This document shows, piece by piece, positions 37,176 through 49,821 of a stretch of DNA of 64,000 bases. Numbering within the stretch: the stretch's first letter is position 1; every line of letters starts with the position of its first letter. A program made the position numbers and the translations under genes. The DNA is from Sycobia sp. Sy_11 (lineage: Eukaryota > Arthropoda > Insecta > Hymenoptera > Epichrysomallidae): NCBI GenBank assembly GCA_018907035.1, contig JACCIC010000049.1, forward strand, positions 1,168,501-1,232,500. The letters run 5' to 3'. The notes under the pieces are model-generated. The model was given only the letters and a program-made list of their open reading frames with translations. It had not been told where the DNA came from and ran no database searches.

Positions 37176-39280
37176 CTATGAGTCAACTTTAAGTTGAGTT
37201 TCAGGAAGTACAACCTTTTCCCCTGGCTTAAATGCTGGCATTCCAAGGTAAGGACAACTGGCGCAGCGAAAAGCATCACCGAGATAGCACTGTAATCATA
37301 AAAAGAACAATTTACTTAATTTAAGCTATTTTTTTTTAAACTAAAATAGAAAATATTATTAGCTAATTTATTTTAAAATATTATTTATGTTAATAATGAA
37401 ATATATTAGTTTAATATGTACATATTGATTCATATCAAAACATAAGTAAATAAATATAAGACATTTAATTCAATTGATGCGTACATTACCACATGATGAT
37501 TTTGGTTGTTCTTTTGATGCAGCTTCTCCCCTTAATTCTTCAGCTAACCCACAAGAGCAGTCTTTGCAAGCTTTACGTTTTCCTGTTGTATTACAAACTA
37601 AAAATTGTTTTGTTATTATATTTGTAGCTATAAAATTTAAAATTTTCTCTACATAAATAATAATAGATTATGAGAATATTAAAAATAATATGTCAATATA
37701 AGTTTATTAAAGTCTAAAGTTTATATTAAAATATTATTAATAAATTATTATTAATACTTTTCATAAATGTTTTTCATGTTTCAATTTTCTACTATGTAAC
37801 AGTTTATTTCAGTAAGAAAGATTTTATGTTTTCATCAGTGAATAATTTTTCAAAAAAATTAGAAATTACTAAAGTAAATTCAAATATATTAAAAATATGT
37901 TAAAGTAGTTAATTATTTTATATTTCTAAAAACATCTATGAACTGAAAGTAATTAGGATTTTATTACATACATAATTTATATTAAATTAATATAAAATAT
38001 TCAGAAAAGTGTTTTATGTTGAAAGTTTTTTTTTTTATGTTATTTAACGTTGTTCTATTTATGCTTCCAAATACCACTGCTAATCAGCGACAGAGGTCTA
38101 CGATATGCTTGTAAACAAAGCACATGTACATTATTACAGCGGTGCTTGTGTTAATCGGCCGAGACCGGGATTTGAACTCGGAACACCAAGTTACTATTCT
38201 TTCGTTTTAGCGATCGAGCTATCGTGGACCTCATTTTGAAAGTTAAAATAAAAACCTTATATTAATAAATTTTATATAATTAAATTTGCACAATGGCTTA
38301 ATATATTTTAAAACCAATATTCAAGAAATATAGATATTTATTTTGACTCTACGAAAAGCACAAATTCAATTTGTTTTTCAGCAGCATATATCTTAACAAT
38401 CCATTACAATGACTAGATATTTATTTACATTTACCTCTTAATGATGCTGCTTGAGGTTTTAAAACATCACTTTCATCCAAAAGATTGTCTTCATCTATCA
38501 GTTCATCATCTTCATCATTATCAAGTTTCCATACTTTTGTTGCTGGTTTTGTAAAAGAGAGTTTTACGCTAGAACCAACCTAAAAACAATTGTTTAATAT
38601 ATATTTATGAATTTTTTTATAGTAAATTTTGAAATAAAGTTAATATATACTTCATAAGCAGGTTTTCCAGCTACTATTTCAAAAGCACGTTTTCCATTTC
38701 CTAATGTTATCACTTTAAGTTCTTTATTTTGTAATAAAAATCCATTTAATTTTATATTGGCAACTTTAATATCAAATTCTTTTTGTTGTTCATCATTCTC
38801 ATTATTTTGAAGTGATTCATGAATTACAAATATTCCTTTCGGTTTCAAAAGCCGTAATATTTCTTTTTGTAAATCATCGTTGTGAACATAACAATCTGTA
38901 ATCCCTGATAAAACAAGATCAATTGACGACGACTCGTATTTTTCTAAAATCAAATATTTGATTATGATGATTTAAATTAAATGACAACAAATTATCAATT
39001 ACTAAAAATTCAATATATATATATATACAATAATGTAATAATTTTAATGCATAAAATGTTTAAATAACATAATATGAGTATACTACGATATACAATTTTA
39101 AATTAATATAATTATTTGATATTTACGGTTTTGAAGGTTAGTTGAATTAGTTAATAATATTTCGCCAGTATCTCCTACAACTTTTGTTACAGATTGAATT
39201 ATATTTTGTGCAACAATTTCATTTTCATTAGGAGCTAATAACACAATAACTTTGTTTCCTTCTTGTACATAGCTTGACAT
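37176..39280 (-). CDS. CIAPIN1: Anamorsin / CIAPIN1 (Dre2), cytosolic Fe-S assembly
   Basis: Five minus-strand exons: 39280-39127, 38943-38651, 38579-38435, 37597-37485, 37289-37176, giving 272 aa, the usual family length. The N-terminal 150 residues form a degenerate methyltransferase-like domain ([11 protein letters not shown], then LDLVLSG-like SSIDLVLSG). A linker leads to an acidic stretch ([12 protein letters not shown]) and the Fe-S region. The first site is [17 protein letters not shown] (C-x8-C-x2-C-x-C). The second is [17 protein letters not shown] (twin Cx2C). In the family the protein takes electrons from the diflavin reductase NDOR1/Tah18 and is needed for cytosolic Fe-S cluster assembly; it can enter the mitochondrial intermembrane space by its twin Cx2C motif. 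The start ATG at 39280 is the first in frame. It is divergent from HDHD2. A SINE lies in intron 3. Confidence 0.95.
38028..38235 (-). mobile_element. tRNA-derived SINE, copy 2, in CIAPIN1 intron 3
   Basis: On the minus strand the sequence repeats the 15532-15741 element from head to tail: GAGGTCCACGATAGCTCGAT, a B-box GAGTTCAAATCCCGGTCTCG, a shared body and an A-rich tail (a T-run at 38026-38036 on +). Flanking TTGAAAGTT at 38019-38027 and 38236-38244 is the target-site duplication. It lies in sense orientation within the host gene. Confidence 0.88.
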
Positions 39281-39788
39281 TATGTATACAAACAATTTTT
39301 AAATTTAAGCAGAAGCTAACTTTCGTAAAGTTTTAATTGCCGTAATGTCGTAAGCAGATGGGGACTGATGTAAGGTAGAAATGGTAGAGAGGAATGGAAA
39401 CTCCGCTAAAATCATGTCAAATTATACAGCAGGACTTCGGGACAGAATTGGCCTAAAGGCGGCGACACCCTGTGAGATCGCTCGTTCAAATGCATGTATT
39501 TGAAGAAAAGAGAGGGGGTATGCAGTGTGAGTGGAGAGAGGGGAAAGTGAAGTCTCTGCTCCTCTACTTTTGCTTCTTTTCTTCCCCTTACTCGCTTTGG
39601 CTTTGGCTTTCTCTCTCTCTGTTACACGCAGAATCATCGAGGGATTTACAAGAAAGCGATATCTACCGGACAGAGCTGAACTACTATCTCCGGCCAATTT
39701 TTGATAAGCTTTTCCCATGTAAAACAAGTGGAGGTTGCACTTGCTTCCACTATTTCTCTAATTCTCTTTACTCTCCATAGGTGAAACA
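39281..39788. promoter_or_regulatory. Shared divergent promoter region, CIAPIN1 and HDHD2
   Basis: The two start codons are 508 bp apart and point away from each other. The interval is less AT-rich than its surroundings and contains pyrimidine/GA tracts. The overlapping open frames on both strands are likely leader shadows. A pyrimidine tract and CCATAG at 39780 sit 8 bp before the HDHD2 ATG and look like a splice acceptor, so HDHD2 may have a 5' UTR intron. Confidence 0.6.
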
Positions 39789-41848
39789 ATGTCAAAAAAA
39801 ATAAAATTAATCTTAATAGATCTTAATGGAACATTGCACATTGAAAATAATGTAATTTCAGGATCAATTGAAGCTTTAAGAAGGTGACATGACATTTATA
39901 AATTTTTTTATGTATCAATATTATATGTATTTATGAATGAAAAAAGACGTTTAATAAACAGTTTTTTCAATGATGGAGTAGCCAATAATTACTAGATATT
40001 ATTATGATATTATTTATTACACATTTCAAAATAATAATTATAATTTTTTCTTTGTTTTTTTAAAAATATTAATTTATTAAACGTTTTGTATAGAAAGCAA
40101 CTATACAAATTGTTAAAACTATAATTTGCTAGATCAGTAATAATTAATAATTTTAAACAAAAATTATATTTGATGATTTCAAATATACATAATTAATGCA
40201 TTTTTTTTAATAATAAACTATGAAAAAAATTTGGTAACTATTTTGTGCATGTTTATTATTTTTGTATTTATTATATACCCCTGCATAATATATAATAACT
40301 ACTTTAAAAGGAAATGTAAAAGTCACTATAGGAATTGCTCAATGGAAATTGACTTATAACTTATATATAGCAGTTAGAAAAAAGCATTATAAAACTAATT
40401 ATTTAAAATTTTTTCTTAATTTACAAATATATATATATTAATTTATAAATATAATTTATAAATAATTTACAAATATAGTTAGAAAAAAGCATTATAAAAC
40501 TAATTATTTAAAATTTTCTTACGTTACAAATATATATCTTTAAATATATAAATATTAACATTTAAGAATTTTTGTAATTATATTTTAAAAATCAAAAAAT
40601 GTATCTTATTTAATTATAGTTTTTACATATACACAATTTCTGATTATATAAAATTGTTATTATATCTTATTTTAGACTTAGAAATGCAAACCTATCTGTC
40701 AAATTTGTGACTAATACAACGAAAGAATCAGAACGTATTCTTTATAATCGTTTAAAAAAAATAGGTTTTGATATTGAAAAGGACGAAATATTTAGTTCAT
40801 TAATTGCAGCACGACATGTAGTAGAAAAACGTAAACTAAATCCACTTCTTCTAATTGATGATGCTGCTGTAGAAGATTTTGACAATATAATTGATTCAAA
40901 TATTTCAACAAATGCTGTCGTTGTTGGATTGGCTCCAGACAAGTTTAACTATGAAAATTTAAATAAGGCATTTAGGTATTTTAAATAATAGTAATTATTT
41001 AAATTATAAATTTATTATCTAAAACAAATAAGTTAAAAGTTCTAGTAGAAAGACTTTGAAAGAGGTTTTATACATAAGCTTAACTTAAACAACAGCTAAT
41101 TGATTGATATTGTGTAGTAGCTACTCACAAGTTGGGATCCTCTGGGTTCCAACTTGGACATATGTAAATTCCATTTATGATTTCAAAAGATACCAAACAT
41201 CTTACAAGTTGAAACAAGTCAATTTTACGTACCATGTAATAGTAGTTTATATGAATCTCAAGCTCTAGCAGCTTTGAAAATTTTAAATAGGGGAGTTACT
41301 TTCTAGAACTTCTCTCAATGTTTATTTATAAAAAAATTTCAATTGATAAGAATATTTTATTTATAGACTTTTAATGAATGGAGCTCCTTTAATAGCAATT
41401 CACGAAGGTCGATATTATAAAAAGCCAGATGGACTAGCTTTAGGGCCAGGTGCATTTGTTAAAGGCTTAGAATATTCTTCAAATGTTAAAGCTGAGATTA
41501 TTGGTAAACCAAATCCAAACTTTTTTAAAGCTGCTCTAGGAGGTATTAATCCAGATGATGCAATAATGATAGGCGATGTAAAAACTTTCAAACAATTTTT
41601 CTTTTTTAATTTTATATCCTGAAAAATACTGTTGATGACATTTAAAAAATTGCATAACTCCAACATAACTGCTTTTACAGGATGTTAGAGATGATATAGC
41701 AGGTGCACAGGCTGTTGGAATTAAAGGCTTTTTAGTAAAAACTGGAAAATATTGTTCAAAAGATGAAGATTCGATTAAACCAAGTCCTGTAAAAGTTTGT
41801 GATTCTTTTGAACAAGCTGTCGATTATATTGTTAACGAATTCATTTGA
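39789..41848 (+). CDS. HDHD2: HAD-like hydrolase domain-containing protein 2
   Basis: Four exons, 39789-39883, 40676-40975, 41367-41577 and 41681-41848, give 257 aa; the human protein is 259 aa. It is a HAD-superfamily phosphatase-like protein with a type II cap. Visible motifs: motif [10 protein letters not shown] (nucleophile Asp kept, but the usual second Asp is Asn), motif [11 protein letters not shown], motif III lysine in [10 protein letters not shown], and motif [15 protein letters not shown], which straddles the exon 3/4 junction. The glycine-rich [13 protein letters not shown] is typical of the family. Its substrate is not known to me. All introns have GT-AG ends and all phases agree. 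It is divergent from CIAPIN1. Confidence 0.95.
40372..40518. repeat. Direct repeat in HDHD2 intron 1
   Basis: A nearly identical block of about 42 bp beginning AGTTAGAAAAAAGCATTATA occurs at 40372-40414 and 40477-40518, indicating a 105-bp tandem duplication. Confidence 0.85.
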
Positions 41849-43190
41849 TTAAAGATTATATGCCTAATGTATTAGGAATGTATCATTTCAAATTGTTATT
41901 ATTTTCAACATGTATTTCAAGTAAGTAAATATATTTATAATTTATTTTTGCCATTTTTAGCACCATATTTTCACATACTAAGATTTTTTCTAGGGGCAGA
42001 TTAAAATATGCAGTGGTCTGAGTGGGTGAACAATTTTTTCAAATTTCTATTTCTCAATAGAAATTTTTCTTATAAATATCAGAAGCACATATACAGCACA
42101 AATTATAAATATTATTATACATGCATTTATAAATAGACAAAGAATTATAAAAATTAAATAGATTATAATATCGATATAAATTATGATACATAAATATTTA
42201 CAAATTGCATGTTTTATTTTAGAATTCTTAATTGTTACATAAATGTTATTAATTAAAAATTAAACTTTTACATTATATTATCTACATTTATGCAACATGC
42301 AAAAGGAAGTATATAAGAAATCGAAGGTTCTTCGTGCATGTTTGTGTACTAGTTAAATTTACCCTTATAATCCTTTTATAACTATTGAATTTTTATTAAA
42401 TATAGTAGATGGAATGTTAAAATAAAGATACACGAAATAATCTTTTAACATGAACTTTATTTCGAACGTGGAAAGAAAAGACGTCTGTTTAATCGAAAGG
42501 ACGACGCAAGACTAACTACAGTACTCGATAAAGAAAACTCCGCAAGCCCTTGTAAGAAGCTTAAAACCTATATAAAAATATCAGGCATCTAAACAATAAA
42601 CTCATAAATCATTTGCCACGCAGGGCAGCAAAGACGCAGATCGTAATAAGACCCAGCGGACACATATGTTTACATTCTTTTACGATACAGTCCAATATTT
42701 AGGTTCAAGTATTTTTTGCTTTATTATTTATAGAAGGCTAAAATAATTTAACAATGACTCAAGCTGGAATTTATTACTATATTTTTTAGTAGTAAATCAA
42801 ACCTAACAAAAATAAGTAAATAAGTAGTCCCTGTACCAGTGTTCATTAAAAAATTTATTAAATATTACGAAAAGATACATATTAGATAATAATATTATTA
42901 ATAAAATAAAAATGCGTAATTTTAATTTTCGTTTCAAAGAATATCTATTTAATAAATGTATTGTTCAAAAAATATAGAAAGGAGGCAGAATTTTCAAGAA
43001 ATATATGTACCGTTCTCGGGTGACGATAAAAGTCCCTTACAACAGATAAAGTGCTGCCTCTTTGGTCTTATATTTCTAACCGCAGTCAAGTTAATAAACT
43101 AAATCAATATTTATAAACCATGCATTTTGACTTACCGAGAGTTAACTCTTCATAGAATTGCTTTAGCGCGTATTTATATAGTCATTTTAC
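41849..43190. other. HDHD2 downstream and intergenic DNA
   Basis: ATTAAA directly at the HDHD2 stop (41848) and AATAAA at 42421-42426 are possible poly(A) signals. No other gene is recognised. Confidence 0.5.
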
Positions 43191-43191
43191 A

Positions 43192-43358
43192 CTTGTCTCG
43201 ATATGATAATCGAGTTGCTTATTTGCTGATATCATTCGCGGAGGTTTAATAAGCCTATTCATATGCTACGGTATTGATTCTAGAATTGCTTTTTTCAAGA
43301 ACGATATCAGTAAATAAGCAAGACTTATAAAAGTAGTAAAGTGTGATATCGAGACAAG
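43192..43358. mobile_element. Two-tier inverted-repeat element, MITE-like
   Basis: Outer arms CTTGTCTCGATAT (43192-43204) and ATATCGAGACAAG (43346-43358) are exact complements. Inner arms at 43215-43233 and 43303-43321 (left TTGCTTATTTGCTGATATC) match at 18 of 19 positions. The two arm pairs are separated by 10 and 24 nt. It has no coding capacity and is probably a small non-autonomous element. Confidence 0.65.
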
Positions 43359-43890
43359 CGTAAAAGATCTGTATCAATCGAAGCTAAAGAAATATCTATG
43401 AAAAATACCTCCCTTAAGCCAAAACGCATACCTTACTTATAGATATTGGTGAGCTCACTTGATTGCGGGTTGAAAGATATTTTTTATAAAAAGACTTTTA
43501 GAAGTTTCAAAGAAGAAATTTCAAAAACTTATTCATTTGCTACGGTATGGATTTCTTGTCTATATCTTTCGAGGTTTTATATTAGTTCGTGTAACTTCCA
43601 GACCATCTCCTTACAAGAATGGTCTATTCTTTCTATAATACATAGTGAGACTTACATAAATTTTTGCTTACGCAGTTCTGAACTCGAACATTTTTGGTTC
43701 TTCGAGCCAAATTCTTCTGAGTTACCAGTGCAATATTTATTTGCTATTGTTATTCTTATAATCAGTGATTTGACTAACTTTCTGTCTTTACATAAAATTA
43801 TTACCATTTTTACATGCCCACAGTAGACGAACTCATTGCTCTGCAGGTAAAGAGATCAAGGAATGAAAGCGAGCATTTCTAAGCAGCAAA

Positions 43891-44130
43891 ATGTCTAGGA
43901 ACATTCAAGTCTCCAGCAGTCAAGTGCCCCCCACCCGTCAATCAGCACAAAACAAAGCTCGAATGACTTATGATCCACTCTCGCGCACACATCATGTTCA
44001 AGAGCCAAAAGAAAGCATTACATCAGATAAGCGACCTTCAGTCGTACCTCAGATTATAGATGAACTCAGACACAAGAACGGTATTGCATCAATAGTTGCA
44101 AAATATTACACTCAGAATCAGTCTATGTGA
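43891..44130 (+). other. Unidentified 79-codon open frame
   Basis: The frame is rich in Ser, Gln, Pro and charged residues and is not low-complexity AT-type sequence, so it may be a relic of a real protein. I do not recognise it. It lies just before a GC-richer block (44180-44580). Confidence 0.25.
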
Positions 44131-44185
44131 TTTCCTTTCACGTGTGAACATTACTGAACGTGTTTACCTCAGCACAGCATGACAT

Positions 44186-44580
44186 TGTAACGTCCCAGTG
44201 AAATTCCGGATGTCACACGGCTAGATTAACGTGTTCGACCGTATTGTTTTTGGCTTCTATTGTTTTTTCGACGGGCGGATATCGCCGAAGCCAGGAACGC
44301 GGAAGGCTATTCCGCAGTCAGACAATGCGCAATACGGCGTCAGGAACTTTAATCTTCGATGTTCCTCTAGGGCCGTGTATGGCAGTTTCAGGGCGAAATG
44401 TTGGGATCGACGGGGTCCAGGATTCCCTTTTGCAGACAGCAACCCGGGATATTATCGGCCTCCAAATTTAGAACAGCACACCGTGTTTAGTCTCGCTGAG
44501 GGCTGTAAACTCGGGCGGTTCTCTGACCTGCCCGATTGGCACCTCTCCTAGATTCTGAGAACCTGGATAGACGTGGAGTA
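44186..44580 (+). other. GC-richer block, possible LTR-like fragment
   Basis: The block begins TGTAACGTCCCAGTGAAATT, a start reminiscent of Gypsy-type LTRs, and is clearly GC-richer than its flanks. I find no second copy or matching terminus in the window, so the assignment is weak. The 106-codon frame through it is probably fortuitous. Confidence 0.2.
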
Positions 44581-46663
44581 GCAATACGGGACAAGGTTTT
44601 AAATAATATTCAATGAAAAATTAACTTAAAAAAGAATGCCTTACTTTTGTTGGAGTTTATTATAAGTTGGACTTATTCCAACGTATATTTATACGGAGTT
44701 TACTATAAGTTCAAATCTAGACAAATTGCGGTGACAAGGATACGGATCGGAAGAAGGACAGGCAGTCTGGCTCTGCACTTAGGAACAGTATTTATACATG
44801 AGCCACAGTTCACAGCCGAATTTTTCGAATTTTTAGAAAGTAGCACATCTCTTTCATATTACACTGTTTATAATGCGTTTCTTAGGTTTACAATTATTAA
44901 CTTATTATTATAAATTATTAAGTTTATTAATTTATTTAAACTTTATTAATCTTTTTATTATTATTAGTTTAAGTTACAATAGTTATCTTTATTCATTTAA
45001 ATTCCATTAAACTTAATATTATTATCTACAAACTTAAATTCATATTTAATTTTTATATACATAAATTAATAACTATATTAAAATATTTTTAACTTGAATC
45101 TTGTAGGTTCGGGCAAGACTGGAGGTTGTTATCCCTTGTCTTTTCAAAAACTTAGCTTCTATAGCTTGCTGTAATTACATTTTCCAATTGAGCGCATTAC
45201 GGACGCAAATTTTTGCAGTCGAGGGGGAGGGCATTAACATTCCTATAAGATATAATCCTGTGTGGATTTTTTTAATCACACATCATCGGTGACGTATACG
45301 AACATGCAAAATTATTTTAAAAATTGAGTTTTAGCTACATTTATTTTAGACGAAAACAGAGAATGTGCTTTAACGCGAAAGTTGTACAAGTTACTTGTTT
45401 ATAACGAACAATTAGATTGGCCTTTGTAGGCGAACCAGAGATCTTTCCATTATCTCGATCGAAGTAGCTTGTAGTAATTCATACTTTATATATAGTTTTG
45501 AAAACACGTGTCGCGTAAAATCGAAAGACAAGTAGGCACGCGCGCATGAACGCAGACACATAAGTACATGCATTTAAATAAAATATGTATTATTTTTAAA
45601 GCTTTTATACCATATTCCTATCCCTATCAATAGAATACAGCGAAAATGGATCGAGAAAAATTTTCCTATATTCCATTCAAATTAAAATGTAGTTTAGTTA
45701 ATTCATTTAACCTTAAAATTATCTGAAAATGTAAGATGATTATCTATTAATTATTGTAGTTATCGAATTTTAAAAGTAAAAAAAATTATGATAAAGTTAC
45801 AATAATTATTGTTGATTGATGAAAAATATGCCACCATAAAATTTTCCAAAACTACAGTTGTCGTTGTACGCAAGTGTAGGCTATACAGCTTGCAAAATGT
45901 TGCTTGACCAAAAGCAAATCACTTATATATCTTGCGGAGTGAATAAAATTTAATTTATTTCAACTCGATGGTAGGCCAGTCTGATAATTAGAAACTTTAA
46001 AATTGATACTTCCTTTTGAGGAATCTTCTGATCTCTGTATATATGTATATATTGCTTGTAAAAATATTGCGGGATTGCACCGCATTGCGGAGGCGTCAGA
46101 CGTAGGTCGGTTTGGGCTTTTTCTCTTCTATTCCATCGAGCATTTTCCTGATCAGCTGTATAAAACTGTCGTTTTAGAAAACGACTGTCTTAAAAAAAAA
46201 TCTGACCAATTGTTTCGACCGTAATTCAGCACAGGAGACGAGACAAGGAATAAAATTCTCGATTTCTTCTTATTAATATAATTTATGCTTTTATTCGATC
46301 CCTCCTTTACGAATTTCATGCGTCATGGTCTGTATACACCGGCGCTTATTCATTGTTCCATCGACTGGCGAGAGGCGTCGGGGCGTAGAAGAGAGGTGAG
46401 GGCGCAAGCAGTTTCCCATACCTCTCCAAATTATTTCCAAACCTTCCCTCAAATCGCTGGACGCAACTACTTTTTATAATTGATATGCAGCCAGATTTTA
46501 GATTCCCATTCGTTTATTTATTAGATCTATAGAGTTTTGTATTCAGACTATGATACTAAGGGATACCCTTTCATGACAACTTTCATATTGGTAGCATACA
46601 AACAAATACCTTTGTGTGTTTTCCCAGTATTGCATAATTTATACAACCAAAAATAATCATAAA

Positions 46664-48673
46664 GCTATGCAGTCAAGTGCAGAATTAACCCGAAGAGACG
46701 TGATTACCTATCACAATTGTGTAACTGACCAGTATCTGATGATGTCGCAGACCTCATCCAACATTTAGCTTGCATTTATAATCCACAAAGGACGCAAGAA
46801 CATTCGTCTCAACACTAACAGGGGCATCATTCCCTCATGGCTTTGAACGGTTACTTCCACAAGATCTGATGTTAAGAATGCACGCCGTTCTAGCTTCAAC
46901 TAAGATAAACACAGACCCAGTAGAAATATTGAGAACTTACTATAAATTTGCGTTACTTATGATAATCGCACAGTGACAAACTACAATATATTTGGAGCAC
47001 AATATGCAATAGAGCAAGAGACTTACTACTATTCATATTGTTTAAGCTACTTCTTTGAAACGATGTTTAAACTTTTCATAGCACGACCTTTAACATAACG
47101 ACCAAAACTTACCCATTTTCGATTGACAACTCCACGTTTCTTAACCAACTGCATTCCTTACTGTTATAGATTAAGTTATAATAATCACCGCTTATATTAA
47201 AACCGTTGAAAGTAATTTAACGTCTATTTAATGTAAAAGCTGAAAGCACGTTAATTAAAATTTTTCAATCGTCATTTAACATTAAAAGCAACACGGTGGT
47301 CAAACTGTGCTCGGTCACGTTTATTGCCGCGATGTGTACTGTGGCCTGGATGCCTTAGCATGTTCGGCGATGTTAAAGCATCGACCAAGACCGAGTTTTA
47401 CTTAGTCCTGGGTGATCCTCAACCCTTGATCTAAGAAGCAATGCAGAGAAAAATGGTACGGTTAAATAATTATTATTTGGCCGAACCTGCGTTGCGGGCA
47501 TAAATGATGAAATATTTGACCAAAGAGGTTTGTTCGAAAAGTAATACATTATAAATTTTTGTGCAATAAATGTGTGCTCTGAACATTGGCAAGGCGCTTT
47601 CTCGAGTCAGAGGTAGAGAAGCGATTGAAAAAGTTGATGTTCTTAGAGAGGGTTCGGTGACAACTTCGCGGCACAACAAATAAAAAAAAGAATAATAGTT
47701 GCATAGAAACGTGAGTTCAGTTTATTTCCAGACGTCCAGCAAACAAGGTGATTAAAATAAAATAATTTTAAATTGTTTAGTTGTTTTCATTTCAATAAAT
47801 AACACTTACGATTTTATGCTTGCATACTGTGACGACAATGCTATGACTTACTTTCAATTACTGAGCAATTCGATGGACTTTTATAAAAAAAAAACAATCG
47901 CGAAAATTATGAACAAATTATTTACTATATCTATTCTAATTCGCCCAGTTGAAAGATGCACATTACCAACAGCACATATGCTATCACTATTTGAAATTAA
48001 AGTTGACCACGTAACCTACAGAAGTGATTCTAACTTTGCCTCAAACGTGCATTTCCTAGTTGATTACATTGATGGAACTCAAGGATACCTCGTCTACTCT
48101 CGCTAAAAGGATGAAACAAACATTATATCTTATAAGTCAAGAAGAATTCAACCCTTATGATAGACCGACGTAGAGTAAATTATTTGATGATTCGCACGTT
48201 CGCGTCACATCCAACGTGTTATGGTCGGAACCATGCGCTACAAACATATAAAAAAACATCTCGCTTCCATGTTTACTAGGACAGAAGATAGAACAGGAGA
48301 ACATTCATGGAACAGCGCTTCCATTCTTAGATGTTGATAGAGATTTACACTACACCAACTCCCATTGAATACAAGGATTCTTACCTATGGTCAAAATCAA
48401 AGCATACTATGCAACAAACAATATAGCAAGCTAACTTATTTTAGATGCTCGCCAAGAGTATACCGAGGAAGGCAGACCCAAGGGTTTGTATTTGAATCCA
48501 GGATACATAACATATTACTAGTATTCGACTTGACGGAATGTGCACAAACATTCACTACGTTATTTAGACTTAAAGTTGAAAATAATCATACGGAAACATC
48601 CCGTGTATATACACATGTTGCATGGAATACATCACATACACCACATATACCAGATGGCGACGTTTATCTATGA
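46664..48673 (+). pseudogene. Decayed coding region of foreign origin, unidentified
   Basis: Several + strand segments in different frames read as diverse, non-repetitive protein separated by stops and shifts: 46664-46765, 46790-46970, 47360-47680 (one frame with few stops), 47816-48106 and 48365-48673. Codon composition is more balanced than in neighbouring AT-rich DNA. The appearance is that of a long decayed coding unit such as an endogenous viral element or the structural gene of a retroelement. I recognise no signature motif (no RT, integrase, protease or polymerase motif), so I do not name a family. It is clearly non-functional. Confidence 0.4.
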
Positions 48674-49821
48674 AGTAGTTATCGATAAGTTGACTTATTA
48701 GTAAACCATAATCATAGGGTTCGCTTTTACTATTCATTTCGACCACATTATGGCTTCGCTATAACTATAGTACGACAGTTGCGTTCTTTCCTATCCTTCT
48801 CAAAAATATTCGAATTTACTGGGTATTATAGAAAGACTGGAACATTTTTATAATGACATGATCTCGAAGTTATATAGACTAATCAAAGCCTCACAAAACC
48901 AAAAATCAATAGCGTAGCAAATGATTACGCTTATAAAACCTCCAAGAACGATATCAGACAATATAAATAGGTAACAGACATATAAGGCCAAAAAGGCAAC
49001 GCCATCTGTAGTGCAGGGACATTTATCATCACCCAAGAATGGTACTTAAATTTCTTGAATATACATAATAAATTTTGTTTATTTAATATCAGATAGATAT
49101 TCATATAAATTTATTTACAATTTGTATAATTTCTTCTTTCTTTCTATTTATACATATAATTCCAAAAACATTAAATTTATAAAAATTCTGACAAAAATAA
49201 TGTATATATTTGGAGTAAATGATTACGAATAACGTAAAGGAAATTACCGAAAAAATGAATTTCGTGATAAAAATTATGAAAAGCCCGTAAAGATCATGAT
49301 GTATCGAACAATTTTGAATATTTAAAACAATGTTTTCAAATACAAGTATTAGATCTTATTAGGATATATATTTATATTCTGTACATTTTGCTTTTAGAAT
49401 ATAAAAAATAGCATAAAAGGTAAATATGTCGATGCACCGGTTCATGCAATGTTAACAATAATAACATTATGTCTAAGTTTTTAATTTTTGGAAAATAGAA
49501 TGTAAAATCAGATAAAATGTGTATTTTATCATTAAATTATTCCTGCACAACTTTTCCTTCAAAAAATTCTTCATTAGCAGTTCAAAATACATACATATAG
49601 TTTTTCAGAATTTTTATTTGTTTGTTCTTTTTTGGAAGTAAAACCTCTATAATAATAATTATAAACTATATATACACATACGTTTATACACTATATATAC
49701 ATATAAGTTACACTTTCAAATAAATTTTAAATCTTACAGTTTCTTATTATAAGTACTTGCTTCATTTATAATTCGTTTAACAACTTGCGTCAAAAGCCGA
49801 GACTTTGGCCGCACTATTACG
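48674..49821. other. Intergenic DNA
   Basis: No gene or repeat is recognised. The sequence is AT-rich from about 49050. Confidence 0.5.

Noticed and set aside
39422..39780. About 100-codon frames on both strands between CIAPIN1 and HDHD2
   Set aside because: They overlap the divergent promoter, contain low-complexity Lys/Ser or Ser/Leu runs, and no family is recognisable.
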